From: Flagellimonas okinawensis
GTDB taxonomy: Bacteria; Bacteroidota; Bacteroidia; Flavobacteriales; Flavobacteriaceae
DNA: 64,000 bases
NCBI RefSeq assembly: GCF_029194005.1
Contig: NZ_JARFVA010000005.1
Location: 216,340-280,339 of the forward strand
Direction: 5' to 3'
Shown here: positions 1 through 9,098 of the stretch, piece after piece
How positions within the stretch are numbered: the stretch's first letter is position 1
Layout: each line of letters begins with the position of its first letter
Notes under the pieces: model-generated
Database searches by the model: none
Seen by the model: the letters and a program-made list of their open reading frames with translations, nothing else
What the model was told of the DNA's origin: nothing
Translations under genes and position numbers: made by a program

Positions 1-939
1 TTTTTATTGGATTGGGGCTCTCAAAAATCAACCTTGCAGGTATCTACATCCGGATCTACGGGAAAACCCAAGACCATAACGCTCCTGAAAGAGCAAATGG
101 TGAATTCCGCATTGGCCACAGGTGAATATTTCAATTTAAAACCCAAACAAAAAGCACTTCTCTGTTTGCCATGCACTGGCATTGCAGGGAAAATGATGTT
201 GGTACGGGCCATGGTTCTCGGTTTGCATTTGGACTATGTGGAACCCTCCTCGTCACCCATGCCCAATAATGATAAAATCTACGATTTTGTGGCTATGGTT
301 CCGTTACAGGTTCAAAACTCATTACATCAATTAAGCCGGGTACAGCAATTGATTGTGGGAGGAGCCCCGGTCGATGCGAATTTAAGGAAGAGACTTGTGG
401 ATTTGCCAGTACAAGCTTTCGAAACTTATGGTATGACGGAAACCATCACACATATTGCAGTAAAACGAATAGATGAAGAAGCCTTGAACCCATTCGAGAC
501 ATTGCCCAACGTTAGGGTAAGCCAAGACGATAGGGGATGTTTGGTGATAGATGCTCCAAAAATTTCTGATGGGAAGATAATTACGAACGACCTCGTTGAG
601 CTCATCAACGATAATAAGTTTTATTGGTTGGGCAGATATGATTCAATCATCAATTCTGGTGGAGTTAAGTTGGTGCCGGAAAAAATTGAGGAAAAGCTAT
701 CGGAAGTGTTGGGGAAACGTTTTTTTGTGGCCGGCCAACCCGATGAAGCTTTGGGCCACCGACTGATTCTGGTCGTGGAGGGAGAACCGTCAGACCCTCA
801 GAAGATAATCCAGAACATTAAGGGCATCCAGAATATTGCAAAATTTGAAATACCCAAACAGGTTTACTTTGTTAAATCCTTTGTGGAAACTTCCACCAAA
901 AAAGTGGACCGTAAAAAAACCATGGAGCTCATTGGCTAA
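1..939 (+). CDS. menE: o-succinylbenzoate-CoA ligase, 5'-truncated by window edge
   Basis: AMP-forming ligase that activates o-succinylbenzoate with CoA in menaquinone synthesis, a cytosolic step. The reading frame is open to the first base of the window, so the N-terminus lies outside; about 312 residues are present and the missing part is probably short. The AMP-binding P-loop STSGSTGKPK is near the visible N-terminus, followed by an ETYGMTE adenylate-binding motif and a C-terminal WLGRYD..INSGG hinge, then a Lys-rich end (STKKVDRKK) typical of adenylating enzymes. The assignment to MenE rather than another short acyl-CoA ligase rests on the compact size and on Flavobacteriaceae usually having a short MenE; this is inference. 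It is followed by a 110-bp gap before an unrelated secreted protein. Confidence 0.8.
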   Translation, partial: FLLDWGSQKSTLQVSTSGSTGKPKTITLLKEQMVNSALATGEYFNLKPKQKALLCLPCTGIAGKMMLVRAMVLGLHLDYVEPSSSPMPNNDKIYDFVAMVPLQVQNSLHQLSRVQQLIVGGAPVDANLRKRLVDLPVQAFETYGMTETITHIAVKRIDEEALNPFETLPNVRVSQDDRGCLVIDAPKISDGKIITNDLVELINDNKFYWLGRYDSIINSGGVKLVPEKIEEKLSEVLGKRFFVAGQPDEALGHRLILVVEGEPSDPQKIIQNIKGIQNIAKFEIPKQVYFVKSFVETSTKKVDRKKTMELIG

Positions 940-1050
940 ACTAACCCTAAAGGGTGTTTCACTAATTGAGGATTCCACTTGCCTAATTCCCGATTTTATT
1001 TAAAAGTAATTGATACTAGGTTAGTTGTAAATCTAAAAACCGTATCAATT

Positions 1051-2484
1051 ATGAAAAATCCAATAATTCTATTACTGCTGGTATTTTCCGCGCAAATTGC
1101 CGCACAGGAAAACACTATTTCCGGTGTTGTAACCGATGCCGACAACTATCCTATTCCTGGAGCCAACGTTATGGTGAAAGAAACTACCAACGGGACCCAA
1201 ACTAATTTTGATGGTCAGTATAGTATAAATGCTAATCAAGGTCAGACTTTGGTGTTTTCCTATATTGGATACGACACCAAGGAAATGGAAATAGGTGAGG
1301 ATAACATAATCAATGTTCAGTTAACGGAAAGCAGAGAAACTTTGGAAGAAGTTGTTGTAGTAGGCTATGGCTCAAGTAAAAGTAAAATGGCATTGAGTTA
1401 TGCGGTTTCTGACGTTGTAAGAGGTAGTGCAGCAGATGCACCGATTACAAAGGGATTTGGAAATTATAGATCAGGCATTTTAACGGCAGGTGAAATCAAC
1501 GATATTGACAGTTTTAATGAATTGAAAAAAATTATAAACAAAAAGGAATTTCAAAAAATAAGAACCGATTGGCGATTTCATCTAGAAAACAAAGTTCTTG
1601 TAACCGTTAAGGATAAAAGGGGAAATGCTATAAATAATGCTAGGTTATCAATTTTTTCAGATAGTGAAGATTCAACCCAACCAGAAATGAGTTCAAGAAC
1701 TGATGCCTTAGGTAAAGCCGTATTGTTTAAAGATGATGAGTGTCGTGGAATTAGTGATTATTATTATGTTCAAGTATATCATGAAAACAAAATATTTGGA
1801 AAGAAAATAAAGTCCAATGCAACTAAGGTCGATTTTGTAATTGATGGAAAATCTTCTTGTAATAATATAGATATTATGTTTACAATTGATGCCACTGGAT
1901 CTATGGGAGATGAGATGGAGTACTTGAAAAATGAATTGAGAGACATAATTAATAGAATTGACAACACGGTTGGAGAAAAAAGGGTTGCAATGACCTTTTA
2001 TAGAGATCAAGGCGATGATTATGTTGTAAAGGATTTTGACTTTACTTCGAATTTGGATGAAGCCCAAAGTATTTTGAACAACCAATTTGCTGGAGGGGGA
2101 GGTGATTATGAGGAGGCAGTGGAAAAGGCAATGGAATCCTCTATGTCCATGTCGTGGAATAAGAATGCACGCGCTAGATTATTGTTTTTGCTTTTGGATG
2201 CTCCACCTCATTTTACAGAAGAAAATGTTGAAATCATACACGAACAAATCAAAGTTGCACAAAAAAATGGTATCAAAATAATACCTGTAGTAGCAAGTGG
2301 CGCAGATAAAACAGTTGAAATGCTAATGCGTTTCTTTAGTATCTCTACAAATGGAACATATGTTTTTTTAACTGATGACAGCGGTATTGGTAATACGCAT
2401 CTAAAACCGTCCACTTCCGATTATGAAGTGGAAAAGCTAAACGATCTAATTGTACGATTAATTGAAAAGTATGCAAACGTATAA
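1051..2484 (+). CDS. Secreted CarboxypepD_reg-like / VWA-domain fusion protein
   Basis: The start is set at the ATG before MKNPIILLLL, which gives a clean signal peptide ending AAQ; an upstream in-frame start would bury it. Residues about 22-105 are a CarboxypepD_reg-like beta domain (SGVVTDADNYPIPGANV...) like that at the N-terminus of SusC/RagA TonB receptors, ending in the characteristic linker LEEVVVVGYGS. No plug or barrel follows. The C-terminal part, from about residue 275, is a von Willebrand A domain with a MIDAS motif DATGSMG (Asp near residue 280) and a metal-binding-like DAPPHF segment. It probably acts in the periplasm or at the cell surface as a binding protein; ligand unknown. 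The middle (105-275) is unassigned. 477 aa. It ends at a strong terminator. Confidence 0.8.
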   Translation: MKNPIILLLLVFSAQIAAQENTISGVVTDADNYPIPGANVMVKETTNGTQTNFDGQYSINANQGQTLVFSYIGYDTKEMEIGEDNIINVQLTESRETLEEVVVVGYGSSKSKMALSYAVSDVVRGSAADAPITKGFGNYRSGILTAGEINDIDSFNELKKIINKKEFQKIRTDWRFHLENKVLVTVKDKRGNAINNARLSIFSDSEDSTQPEMSSRTDALGKAVLFKDDECRGISDYYYVQVYHENKIFGKKIKSNATKVDFVIDGKSSCNNIDIMFTIDATGSMGDEMEYLKNELRDIINRIDNTVGEKRVAMTFYRDQGDDYVVKDFDFTSNLDEAQSILNNQFAGGGGDYEEAVEKAMESSMSMSWNKNARARLLFLLLDAPPHFTEENVEIIHEQIKVAQKNGIKIIPVVASGADKTVEMLMRFFSISTNGTYVFLTDDSGIGNTHLKPSTSDYEVEKLNDLIVRLIEKYANV

Positions 2485-2487
2485 TTA

Positions 2488-2511
2488 AAAGTGCCTTCGG
2501 GCACTTTTTTT
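2488..2511 (+). terminator. Rho-independent terminator after the VWA gene
   Basis: The stem AAAGTGCC / GGCACTTT closes a TTCG tetraloop and runs into a T tract, beginning four bases after the stop codon. Confidence 0.9.
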
Positions 2512-2550
2512 ATATCTGTTAAAAGCTGTAATTTCAGCAAAAAATCAACC

Positions 2551-3897
2551 ATGCGAAAAACCATCAAACTAGTACTGCTGTTATTACCTTTTATCGTTGT
2601 TTCCCAACAAATACTGCCCGAGGTCGAAAGGGCAAGAGTAGTGGACGAAATTCTCGAAGAAAGGTTCAATGTTTTACTTCCACAATTAATGGATGATGCG
2701 GGATTGGATATGTGGGTGCTGATTTCCCGTGAATATAACGAAGACCCAGTACTAAAAACCATGCTGCCTGCAACTTGGTTGAATGCCAGAAGAAGAACTA
2801 TTCTACTTTTTTACAGGAACAAACAAAAGAACACGATCGAAAAGCTCGCCGTGGCACGTTACAATATCGGTAAAAGCATAACCTCTGCTTGGGACAAGGA
2901 AAAGGAACCGGACCAATGGAAAAGGTTGATGCAGTTGATAGCTGAGCGAAACCCGGAAAAAATAGGTCTCAATTTTTCTAAAGACCACAATATTGCAGAT
3001 GGATTGGATAAGACAGATTTTGATGAATTCATGGCCAATTTGCCCAAAAAATATCAGTCCAGAGTAGTTTCTGCAGAACAATTGGCAGTTCGTTGGATCG
3101 AGACACGGACTCCACGTGAGATGACCATTTTTAATCAGCTTACCGATATCACCCATGATATAATTGCCGAGGCATTTTCAGAAAAAGTAATTACCCCTGG
3201 TGTTACCACAACCACTGAGGTAGAATGGTGGATGCGTCAAAAAGTAACCGATTTAGGGTTGGAGACTTGGTTTCACCCCACGGTGGATATTCAAAGAACC
3301 AGTGAGGAACTCGTTGGACACCTATATTCTTTCTCAGGACGACCAGATGATGCCGTGATTCAACGGGGCGATCTTTTACATTGTGATTTCGGGATCACCT
3401 ATTTGAGGTTGAACACCGATTGTCAGGAATTGGCCTATGTTTTAAAGCCAGAAGAAACCGAGGCACCTTCGTTTTTGGTCAATGCCCTTTATGATGGCAA
3501 TCGAGTTCAAGATTTTTTAACCCAAAACATGATCAAAGGAAGGGTAGGGAACGATATTTTGGCCAAGGCATTACAAGATGCCAAAGATGCTGGTCTGCGC
3601 CCATCCATCTATACACATCCTTTGGGAATGTACGGACACTCCGCAGGAACTACAATAGGCATGTGGGATGCACAAGGCGGAGTAATGAAAGATGATGGTG
3701 AAAACTATCCCTTAAATCCAAATACGGCTTATGCCATTGAATTGAATGCCACCGTGAACATTCCTGAATGGAATCGTGATATTAGGATTATGCTGGAAGA
3801 ACCTGGTTTTTATGGTGAAGATGGATTTAGATACATCAACGGAAGACAAACAGAATTAATGCTTATTCCAAGACCCAAGGCACATTTAGGGAACTGA
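2551..3897 (+). CDS. Secreted M24-family metallopeptidase (Xaa-Pro aminopeptidase-like)
   Basis: Creatinase/aminopeptidase P-type fold expected to cleave Xaa-Pro peptides with a dinuclear metal centre. The start ATG precedes MRKTIKLVLLLLPFIVVSQQ, a signal peptide, so the enzyme is exported; upstream in-frame codons fall in the preceding terminator. Candidate metal ligands in order are the two Asp in HCDFG...NTDCQ, the His in THPLGMYGH, the Glu in AIELNA and a Glu near the C-terminus (LEEPGFYGEDG). 448 aa, usual for the family. The N-terminal half is the creatinase-N-like domain. Substrate is not determined. Confidence 0.8.
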   Translation: MRKTIKLVLLLLPFIVVSQQILPEVERARVVDEILEERFNVLLPQLMDDAGLDMWVLISREYNEDPVLKTMLPATWLNARRRTILLFYRNKQKNTIEKLAVARYNIGKSITSAWDKEKEPDQWKRLMQLIAERNPEKIGLNFSKDHNIADGLDKTDFDEFMANLPKKYQSRVVSAEQLAVRWIETRTPREMTIFNQLTDITHDIIAEAFSEKVITPGVTTTTEVEWWMRQKVTDLGLETWFHPTVDIQRTSEELVGHLYSFSGRPDDAVIQRGDLLHCDFGITYLRLNTDCQELAYVLKPEETEAPSFLVNALYDGNRVQDFLTQNMIKGRVGNDILAKALQDAKDAGLRPSIYTHPLGMYGHSAGTTIGMWDAQGGVMKDDGENYPLNPNTAYAIELNATVNIPEWNRDIRIMLEEPGFYGEDGFRYINGRQTELMLIPRPKAHLGN

Positions 3898-3943
3898 TTC
3901 TTTTTTTTTGTAAATTTAGTAATCCACTAAAATTCAAGTTGCT

Positions 3944-5674
3944 ATGAGATTACTATTGTTTACGATTGCATTCGTTTTCTATTCGGTGGGTAGTTTTGCC
4001 CAACAAAGTATTAACGGCCGTATCACGGATGGTAAAAATCCCTTGTCCAACGTTCAAATCCATAACCTGGACTCAGGAAGTAAAACTTCATCCAATTCGG
4101 AAGGCAATTATACCATAAAGGCCAAACCTCGTGAAGAACTCCAATATACCTATATGGGAATGGATACTGTTTCCATTATGGTCGAGGATGTTACAAGAAT
4201 TCTAAATGTGACCATGGAGATTCGGATAGAGGAACTGGATGAGGTAGAGATAATCAGTGAAGTTGGCAGAAATAAACAGCGAATTTTACAGCAGCAATAT
4301 CCCAAGAATGAAAAACTGATCAGAACTGCTTATGGCATTATTGATTCTGAAACCTTCCCTGGTAGGTTACCCGTGCTCAACAGCAAGGATATGATCAGTA
4401 ACCATTATCATTTTGGAATGTACCTCCAAGGTAAGTTCGCTGGAATGAAAGTTGTTATTAATCCAGACCAAACCTTTGATGTGTATTCTAGGTCAATGAG
4501 TTCAGCTCGAGGCCCGAAACCAGCTATTTATGATATTGATGGACAAATTTTTACCCAAGGCCCATCTTGGTTAGACCCGAGTACGGTGGAACGAGTTGCC
4601 CTAATGCCCGGATTAATAGGAGCTTCAAAATATGGATCTATTGCTGATGGTGGCGTAGTGATCGTGAATACCAAGAATGGAACGTACAAGCAAAAAAGCA
4701 GCACGCCTTTTGATCAAGCCAAGCTCCGCAATAATTATGTGAAGGAAGGGGAGGTTCAAAAAAGTATTGCCAATCAAACTTTACCCAATTATTTAAAGCG
4801 GTTAAAGGAAAGCAATTCTGTTGAGGAGGCTAAAAACATCTATTTGAAAACCAGGAATATCTATGGCAATAACCCTTACTTCCTATTGGATTCCTACACC
4901 TATTTTTATGAAATACGCAAAGAAGTTGATTACGCGGACGAAATAATGGAGGAGTATATCCAAGTAATGGATAAAAATCCTGTAATGCTTAAAGCATTGG
5001 CCTATACATTGGAAAGTGAGGCCAGACACGAAAAGGCACATGACATCTATAAAAAAGTCTATTCGCTTAGGCCCGATTATGCTCAGAGCTTTATAGATAT
5101 GGCCAATAGTTATCGAAATTTGGGGCAACCCAAGTCTGCCACCACTTTATATGCAAGACATGCTTATCTTCAAGATGAAGGTATGTTGCCTGTGGATAGC
5201 ATGGAACTGGGAATGATCATGAAGCGAGAGATAAAAAATTTGTTCACTTTGGAGAACAGTACCTTAAAAATCAAAAAGAGAGATTACCAAGACGATGAAT
5301 TTGCAACACGTCTTGTTTTTGAGTGGAACGATTCTGAAGCGGAATTTGATCTACAGTTCGTGAACCCGGGCAATCAATATTTTAATTGGAAACATACTTT
5401 GGCAGAGATGCCGGAGCGCATACAATCGGAAAAGAAATTTGGGTATTCCATGGCCGACTTTTTGTTGGATGATGAACTCCCGGGAAGATGGAGGGTGAAT
5501 GCCACATACCACGGGAATAAACAAGTGACTCCAACCTACCTCAAAGTGACCATTTATCGTAATTACGGTAGCAAATTACAGAGTAAGGAAACAAAGGTGT
5601 ATCGTTTGGGGCCTAAGGGCGCCAACCAATATTTGTTCGATTTTAACCTTTCCTCTAACGTTGCCAACAATTGA
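3944..5674 (+). CDS. Secreted CarboxypepD_reg / TonB-plug-like / TPR protein, copy 1
   Basis: Signal peptide (MRLLLFTIAFVFYSVGSFAQ), then a CarboxypepD_reg-like domain (NGRITDGKNPLSNVQI, about residues 22-100). Residues about 130-245 resemble a SusC plug domain: PAIYDIDGQIF and a final SKYGSIADGGVVIVNTK, matching the usual YGsraanGVIlItTK plug end. The expected 20-plus-strand barrel is absent. Instead there is a helical repeat region with TPR character (NPVMLKALAYTLESEARHEK..., about 320-400) and a C-terminal beta domain (VFEWNDSEAEFDLQFVNPG) reminiscent of DUF2135/YfaP-like domains. It overlaps the start of its paralogue by four bases, so the two are probably co-translated. Function unknown; outer-membrane or periplasmic location is inferred from the signal peptide. 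Confidence 0.75.
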   Translation: MRLLLFTIAFVFYSVGSFAQQSINGRITDGKNPLSNVQIHNLDSGSKTSSNSEGNYTIKAKPREELQYTYMGMDTVSIMVEDVTRILNVTMEIRIEELDEVEIISEVGRNKQRILQQQYPKNEKLIRTAYGIIDSETFPGRLPVLNSKDMISNHYHFGMYLQGKFAGMKVVINPDQTFDVYSRSMSSARGPKPAIYDIDGQIFTQGPSWLDPSTVERVALMPGLIGASKYGSIADGGVVIVNTKNGTYKQKSSTPFDQAKLRNNYVKEGEVQKSIANQTLPNYLKRLKESNSVEEAKNIYLKTRNIYGNNPYFLLDSYTYFYEIRKEVDYADEIMEEYIQVMDKNPVMLKALAYTLESEARHEKAHDIYKKVYSLRPDYAQSFIDMANSYRNLGQPKSATTLYARHAYLQDEGMLPVDSMELGMIMKREIKNLFTLENSTLKIKKRDYQDDEFATRLVFEWNDSEAEFDLQFVNPGNQYFNWKHTLAEMPERIQSEKKFGYSMADFLLDDELPGRWRVNATYHGNKQVTPTYLKVTIYRNYGSKLQSKETKVYRLGPKGANQYLFDFNLSSNVANN

Positions 5675-7404
5675 GATTCTTTTGTTCCATAGTATTTTTT
5701 TTAGGTGCACTGGCCCCAAGTGTGGCTCAAAATATGATCAATGGACGTGTGACTGATGGAGAAAGTCCATTGGCCAACGTACACGTAACCAATTTGACCA
5801 CGGACACCAAAACATTATCAAACAAGCAAGGCGCATATAACATTCTGGCATCGCCCCGAGAAGAATTACAATTTACGTACGTTGGTATGGACACGATTAC
5901 CATTATAGTGGAGGATGTGACCCGAATATTAAATATTGCCATGCGGCCCAAGGTGGAAATGTTGGATGAAGTAGTGGTTACCAAGAAAATAAGCAAGCAA
6001 CGGAATCTTGCGATGAACTACTTGACCGACTCATCCATTGTGAATTCTTCTTTCGGCTATTTGAGTCCTGCAACTGTGGCATATCATCTAAAGGTAATAG
6101 ATGGAAAAGAGTTTCGTCCAGGTTCCGATGTGCTATCGGCCATTGCAAGCCGAAGGGCAGGAATTAGGGTGGGAAACTATGGTAACTATAATACAGGTCA
6201 GTCGGGAAGGACATTGTTTTTGCGAGGAGGAGGTTCTATCGGTAACCCAAGGCCGGCTCTGTTCGAGGTCGACGGCAATATTTTTACGGACCCCCCGGTT
6301 TGGTTGGATGTTTCCAACATAGAACGTGTGGGAATTATACCGGGTATTCAAGCCGTCTGGCGTTATGGTCACATTGCCAGCGGTGGTGTCGTGCTCATTA
6401 ACACTAAAAATAGTTTTCATGGTCTAAGGGAGCCGAATAGTTCAAAGTATTACGACAGGGCCAAACTACGTGATAATTTTGTTACCGGTAAAGTGGTTTC
6501 CCGATCAGAACTAAAATATGAATTGCCAACCTACGTACAGGAAATGGAAAGTTCCCCAAGTTTTGAAAAAGCTTTGGAGATTTATCAAAAGTATCAACAA
6601 GATTTTTCTGGCGTCCCATATTTTTATTTGGATACCTATGCATTGTTTTTTGAGAAATTTGGTGAGTCCCATGCGGATAACATCATAAAGGAGGGAATGC
6701 CTTTTTTTGAATCAAATCCAGTTTGGATAAAAACATTGGCCTTTATGTATGAATCACAATCCAGGTTCAATAAGGCCCATCAAATGTACAAGAAAGCATA
6801 TCTGTTACGTCCAGATTACACCCAGAGTTTTATTGATTTGGCTAAAAGTTACCATGCTATCGGTGACAGCGATCAAGCAAATTCATTATTGGCAAGACAT
6901 GCCTATTTAATTGATGAAGGATTCATTTCTAGAGATAGCACCGAGCTTGCCCAAATGATAGGGAGGGAAATAGCAGACATATTGGAGAAGCACGAACAAG
7001 TTAATTCAAAAAGTCCGTTGGAGCAGTTTACCACAAGATTGGTATTTGAGTGGAGCGATTCCGAAGCGGAGTTCGACCTGCAGTTCGTGAACCCGGGCAA
7101 TCAATATTTTAATTGGAAGCATACCATGGCAGAGATGCCCGAGCGTATACAATCGGAAAAGAAATTGGGATACTCCATGGCCGACTTTTTACTGGATGAT
7201 GAACTACAGGGCACTTGGAAAATCAATGCCACATATTATGGCAATAAACAATTGGCCCCGACTTATCTGAAAGTATCCATTTATCGCAATTACAGTAGCA
7301 AATTGCAGACTGTAGAGACAAAGGTGTATCGATTGGGCTCCAAAGGGGCCAACCAGCAGTTGTTCGATTTTAATCTACCTTCAAGATTTGTGCAAAGCAA
7401 ATAG
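5671..7404 (+). CDS. Secreted CarboxypepD_reg / TonB-plug-like / TPR protein, copy 2
   Basis: Tandem paralogue of the preceding gene with the same order: signal peptide (MRFFCSIVFFLGALAPSVAQ), CarboxypepD_reg-like domain, plug-like region ending YGHIASGGVVLINTK, TPR-like helices and the same C-terminal domain (VFEWSDSEAEFDLQFVNPG), which is the most conserved part. The start is taken as TTG at the TTGA overlap with the upstream stop: an in-frame TAA lies five codons before it and no ATG intervenes, and this start gives a complete signal peptide. This predicts translational coupling by termination-reinitiation. 577 aa. Function unknown. Confidence 0.72.
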   Translation: MRFFCSIVFFLGALAPSVAQNMINGRVTDGESPLANVHVTNLTTDTKTLSNKQGAYNILASPREELQFTYVGMDTITIIVEDVTRILNIAMRPKVEMLDEVVVTKKISKQRNLAMNYLTDSSIVNSSFGYLSPATVAYHLKVIDGKEFRPGSDVLSAIASRRAGIRVGNYGNYNTGQSGRTLFLRGGGSIGNPRPALFEVDGNIFTDPPVWLDVSNIERVGIIPGIQAVWRYGHIASGGVVLINTKNSFHGLREPNSSKYYDRAKLRDNFVTGKVVSRSELKYELPTYVQEMESSPSFEKALEIYQKYQQDFSGVPYFYLDTYALFFEKFGESHADNIIKEGMPFFESNPVWIKTLAFMYESQSRFNKAHQMYKKAYLLRPDYTQSFIDLAKSYHAIGDSDQANSLLARHAYLIDEGFISRDSTELAQMIGREIADILEKHEQVNSKSPLEQFTTRLVFEWSDSEAEFDLQFVNPGNQYFNWKHTMAEMPERIQSEKKLGYSMADFLLDDELQGTWKINATYYGNKQLAPTYLKVSIYRNYSSKLQTVETKVYRLGSKGANQQLFDFNLPSRFVQSK

Positions 7405-7407
7405 CGG

Positions 7408-9036
7408 TTATACCTGAAGCACTCCCATATTAAACTTTTTCTCAATTGGAGCATGATTGGCCGCATCGATTCCCATAGAAATCCATTTACGGGTATCTAA
7501 CGGGTTTATAATTCCATCTGTCCAAAGTCGGGCTGCTGCATAGTAGGGAGAAATCTGTTCATCATAGCGTTGTTTGATTTCGTCAAAAAGCTCCTTTTCT
7601 TTATCTGCATCCACTGCCTTTCCGCTTTTTTCCAAACTCGCTTTTTCAATCTGTAAGAGTACCTTGGCGGCAGAGTTACCGCTCATTACGGCAAGTTCGG
7701 CACTTGGCCAAGCAACAATCAATCGCGGGTCATAAGCCTTACCGCACATGGCATAGTTTCCGGCACCATAACTATTTCCTATAACAATGGTGAACTTAGG
7801 AACTACCGAATTACTTACGGCATTCACCATTTTGGCACCGTCTTTAATTATACCTCCGTGTTCACTTTTACTGCCTACCATAAATCCGGTAACATCTTGC
7901 AAGAAAACCAAAGGAATTTTCTTCTGGTTGCAATTGGCTATAAATCGTGTCGCCTTATCCGCAGAATCGGAATAGATGACCCCACCAAACTGCATTTCAC
8001 CTTTTTTGGTCTTTACCACTTTCCGTTGATTGGCCACGATACCCACGGCCCAACCATCTATGCGTGCATAGCCCGTTAAAATGGTTTGTCCATATCCTTC
8101 TTTGTATTGCTCAAATTCCGAATCATCCACCAAACGCTTTATAATTTCCAACATATCGTATTGATCGCTTCGGGATGCCGGTAGCAATCCAAAAATGTCA
8201 TCAGGGTTTTCAGCAGGTTTCTTGGCTTCAATCCGGTTAAATCCAGCCTTGTCAAAATCCCCGATTTTATCTACAATATTTTTGATTTTATCAAGTGCAT
8301 CTTTATCATCCTTTGCCTTATAATCGGTTACTCCGCTAATTTCGGAATGTGTGGTGGCTCCCCCTAGGGTTTCGTTATCGATGGATTCGCCAATGGCAGC
8401 TTTTACCAAATAGCTTCCCGCTAAAAAGATGCTTCCCGTTTTATCAACGATCAATGCTTCGTCGCTCATAATGGGCAAGTAGGCCCCTCCGGCAACGCAA
8501 CTTCCCATTACCGCTGCAATTTGGGTAATGCCCATACTGCTCATTACAGCATTGTTTCGGAAGATTCGCCCAAAATGTTCTTTATCAGGAAATATTTCAT
8601 CTTGCATAGGCAGATAAACACCTGCACTGTCCACCAAATAGATGATGGGCAGCTTATTTTCAATGGAAATTTCTTGGGCACGTAGGTTTTTCTTTCCGGT
8701 GATTGGGAACCAAGCGCCAGCTTTTACAGTGGCATCGTTGGCAACAACAACACATTGTTTTCCTTGTACGTATCCCAATTTAACCACAACACCACCCGAT
8801 GGGCATCCACCGTGCTCTTGATACATATCCTCACCGGCAAAAGCACCTATTTCAATGGATTCAGCACCATCGTCAAGCAAATAGTCTATTCGTTCCCTTG
8901 CTGTCATCTTACCCTTGGCGTGGTGCTTTTCAATGCGACTTTTACCACCGCCAAGTTTCACTTTGGCCAGTCTGCGTTTAAGATCGGAGAGTTTAAGTTT
9001 ATTATGGTCTTCGTTTTTGTTGAAGTTTAAGTCCAT
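7408..9036 (-). CDS. Acyl-CoA carboxylase beta (carboxyltransferase) subunit, methylcrotonyl-CoA type
   Basis: Biotin-dependent carboxyltransferase beta subunit that moves CO2 from carboxybiotin to an acyl-CoA. The motifs HGGCPSGG, DSAGVYLP, QDEIFPDKEHFGRIF and MGSCVAGGAY are closest to the methylcrotonyl-CoA carboxylase beta type of leucine breakdown rather than to propionyl-CoA carboxylase; this is from memory of the family. 542 aa, normal length. The partner biotin carboxylase alpha subunit is not adjacent in this window, and the gene stands alone, convergent with the preceding paralogue pair with only 3 bp between stops. Confidence 0.85.
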   Translation of the reverse strand: MDLNFNKNEDHNKLKLSDLKRRLAKVKLGGGKSRIEKHHAKGKMTARERIDYLLDDGAESIEIGAFAGEDMYQEHGGCPSGGVVVKLGYVQGKQCVVVANDATVKAGAWFPITGKKNLRAQEISIENKLPIIYLVDSAGVYLPMQDEIFPDKEHFGRIFRNNAVMSSMGITQIAAVMGSCVAGGAYLPIMSDEALIVDKTGSIFLAGSYLVKAAIGESIDNETLGGATTHSEISGVTDYKAKDDKDALDKIKNIVDKIGDFDKAGFNRIEAKKPAENPDDIFGLLPASRSDQYDMLEIIKRLVDDSEFEQYKEGYGQTILTGYARIDGWAVGIVANQRKVVKTKKGEMQFGGVIYSDSADKATRFIANCNQKKIPLVFLQDVTGFMVGSKSEHGGIIKDGAKMVNAVSNSVVPKFTIVIGNSYGAGNYAMCGKAYDPRLIVAWPSAELAVMSGNSAAKVLLQIEKASLEKSGKAVDADKEKELFDEIKQRYDEQISPYYAAARLWTDGIINPLDTRKWISMGIDAANHAPIEKKFNMGVLQV

Positions 9037-9084
9037 TCTAATTTAAATTCGTTTAGCTGGTTAAAGATAAGGAGTTATAATCAT

Positions 9085-9092
9085 TACTTTTG
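9085..9092 (+). promoter_or_regulatory. Candidate Bacteroidetes -7 element (TAnnTTTG)
   Basis: TACTTTTG fits the TAnnTTTG -7 consensus and ends only 6 bp before the ATG at 9099. If used, the transcript of the oxidoreductase gene would be nearly leaderless. No convincing -33 TTTG was found at the right distance. Confidence 0.35.
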
Positions 9093-9098
9093 AACTAT

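Noticed and set aside
2490..2550. Extended N-terminus of the M24 peptidase and similar upstream extensions elsewhere
   Set aside because: The extension reads through the terminator hairpin and would place residues before a clear signal peptide. The same logic was applied to genes at 979, 24786, 29567, 36550, 40453, 43211, 43884 and 53900.
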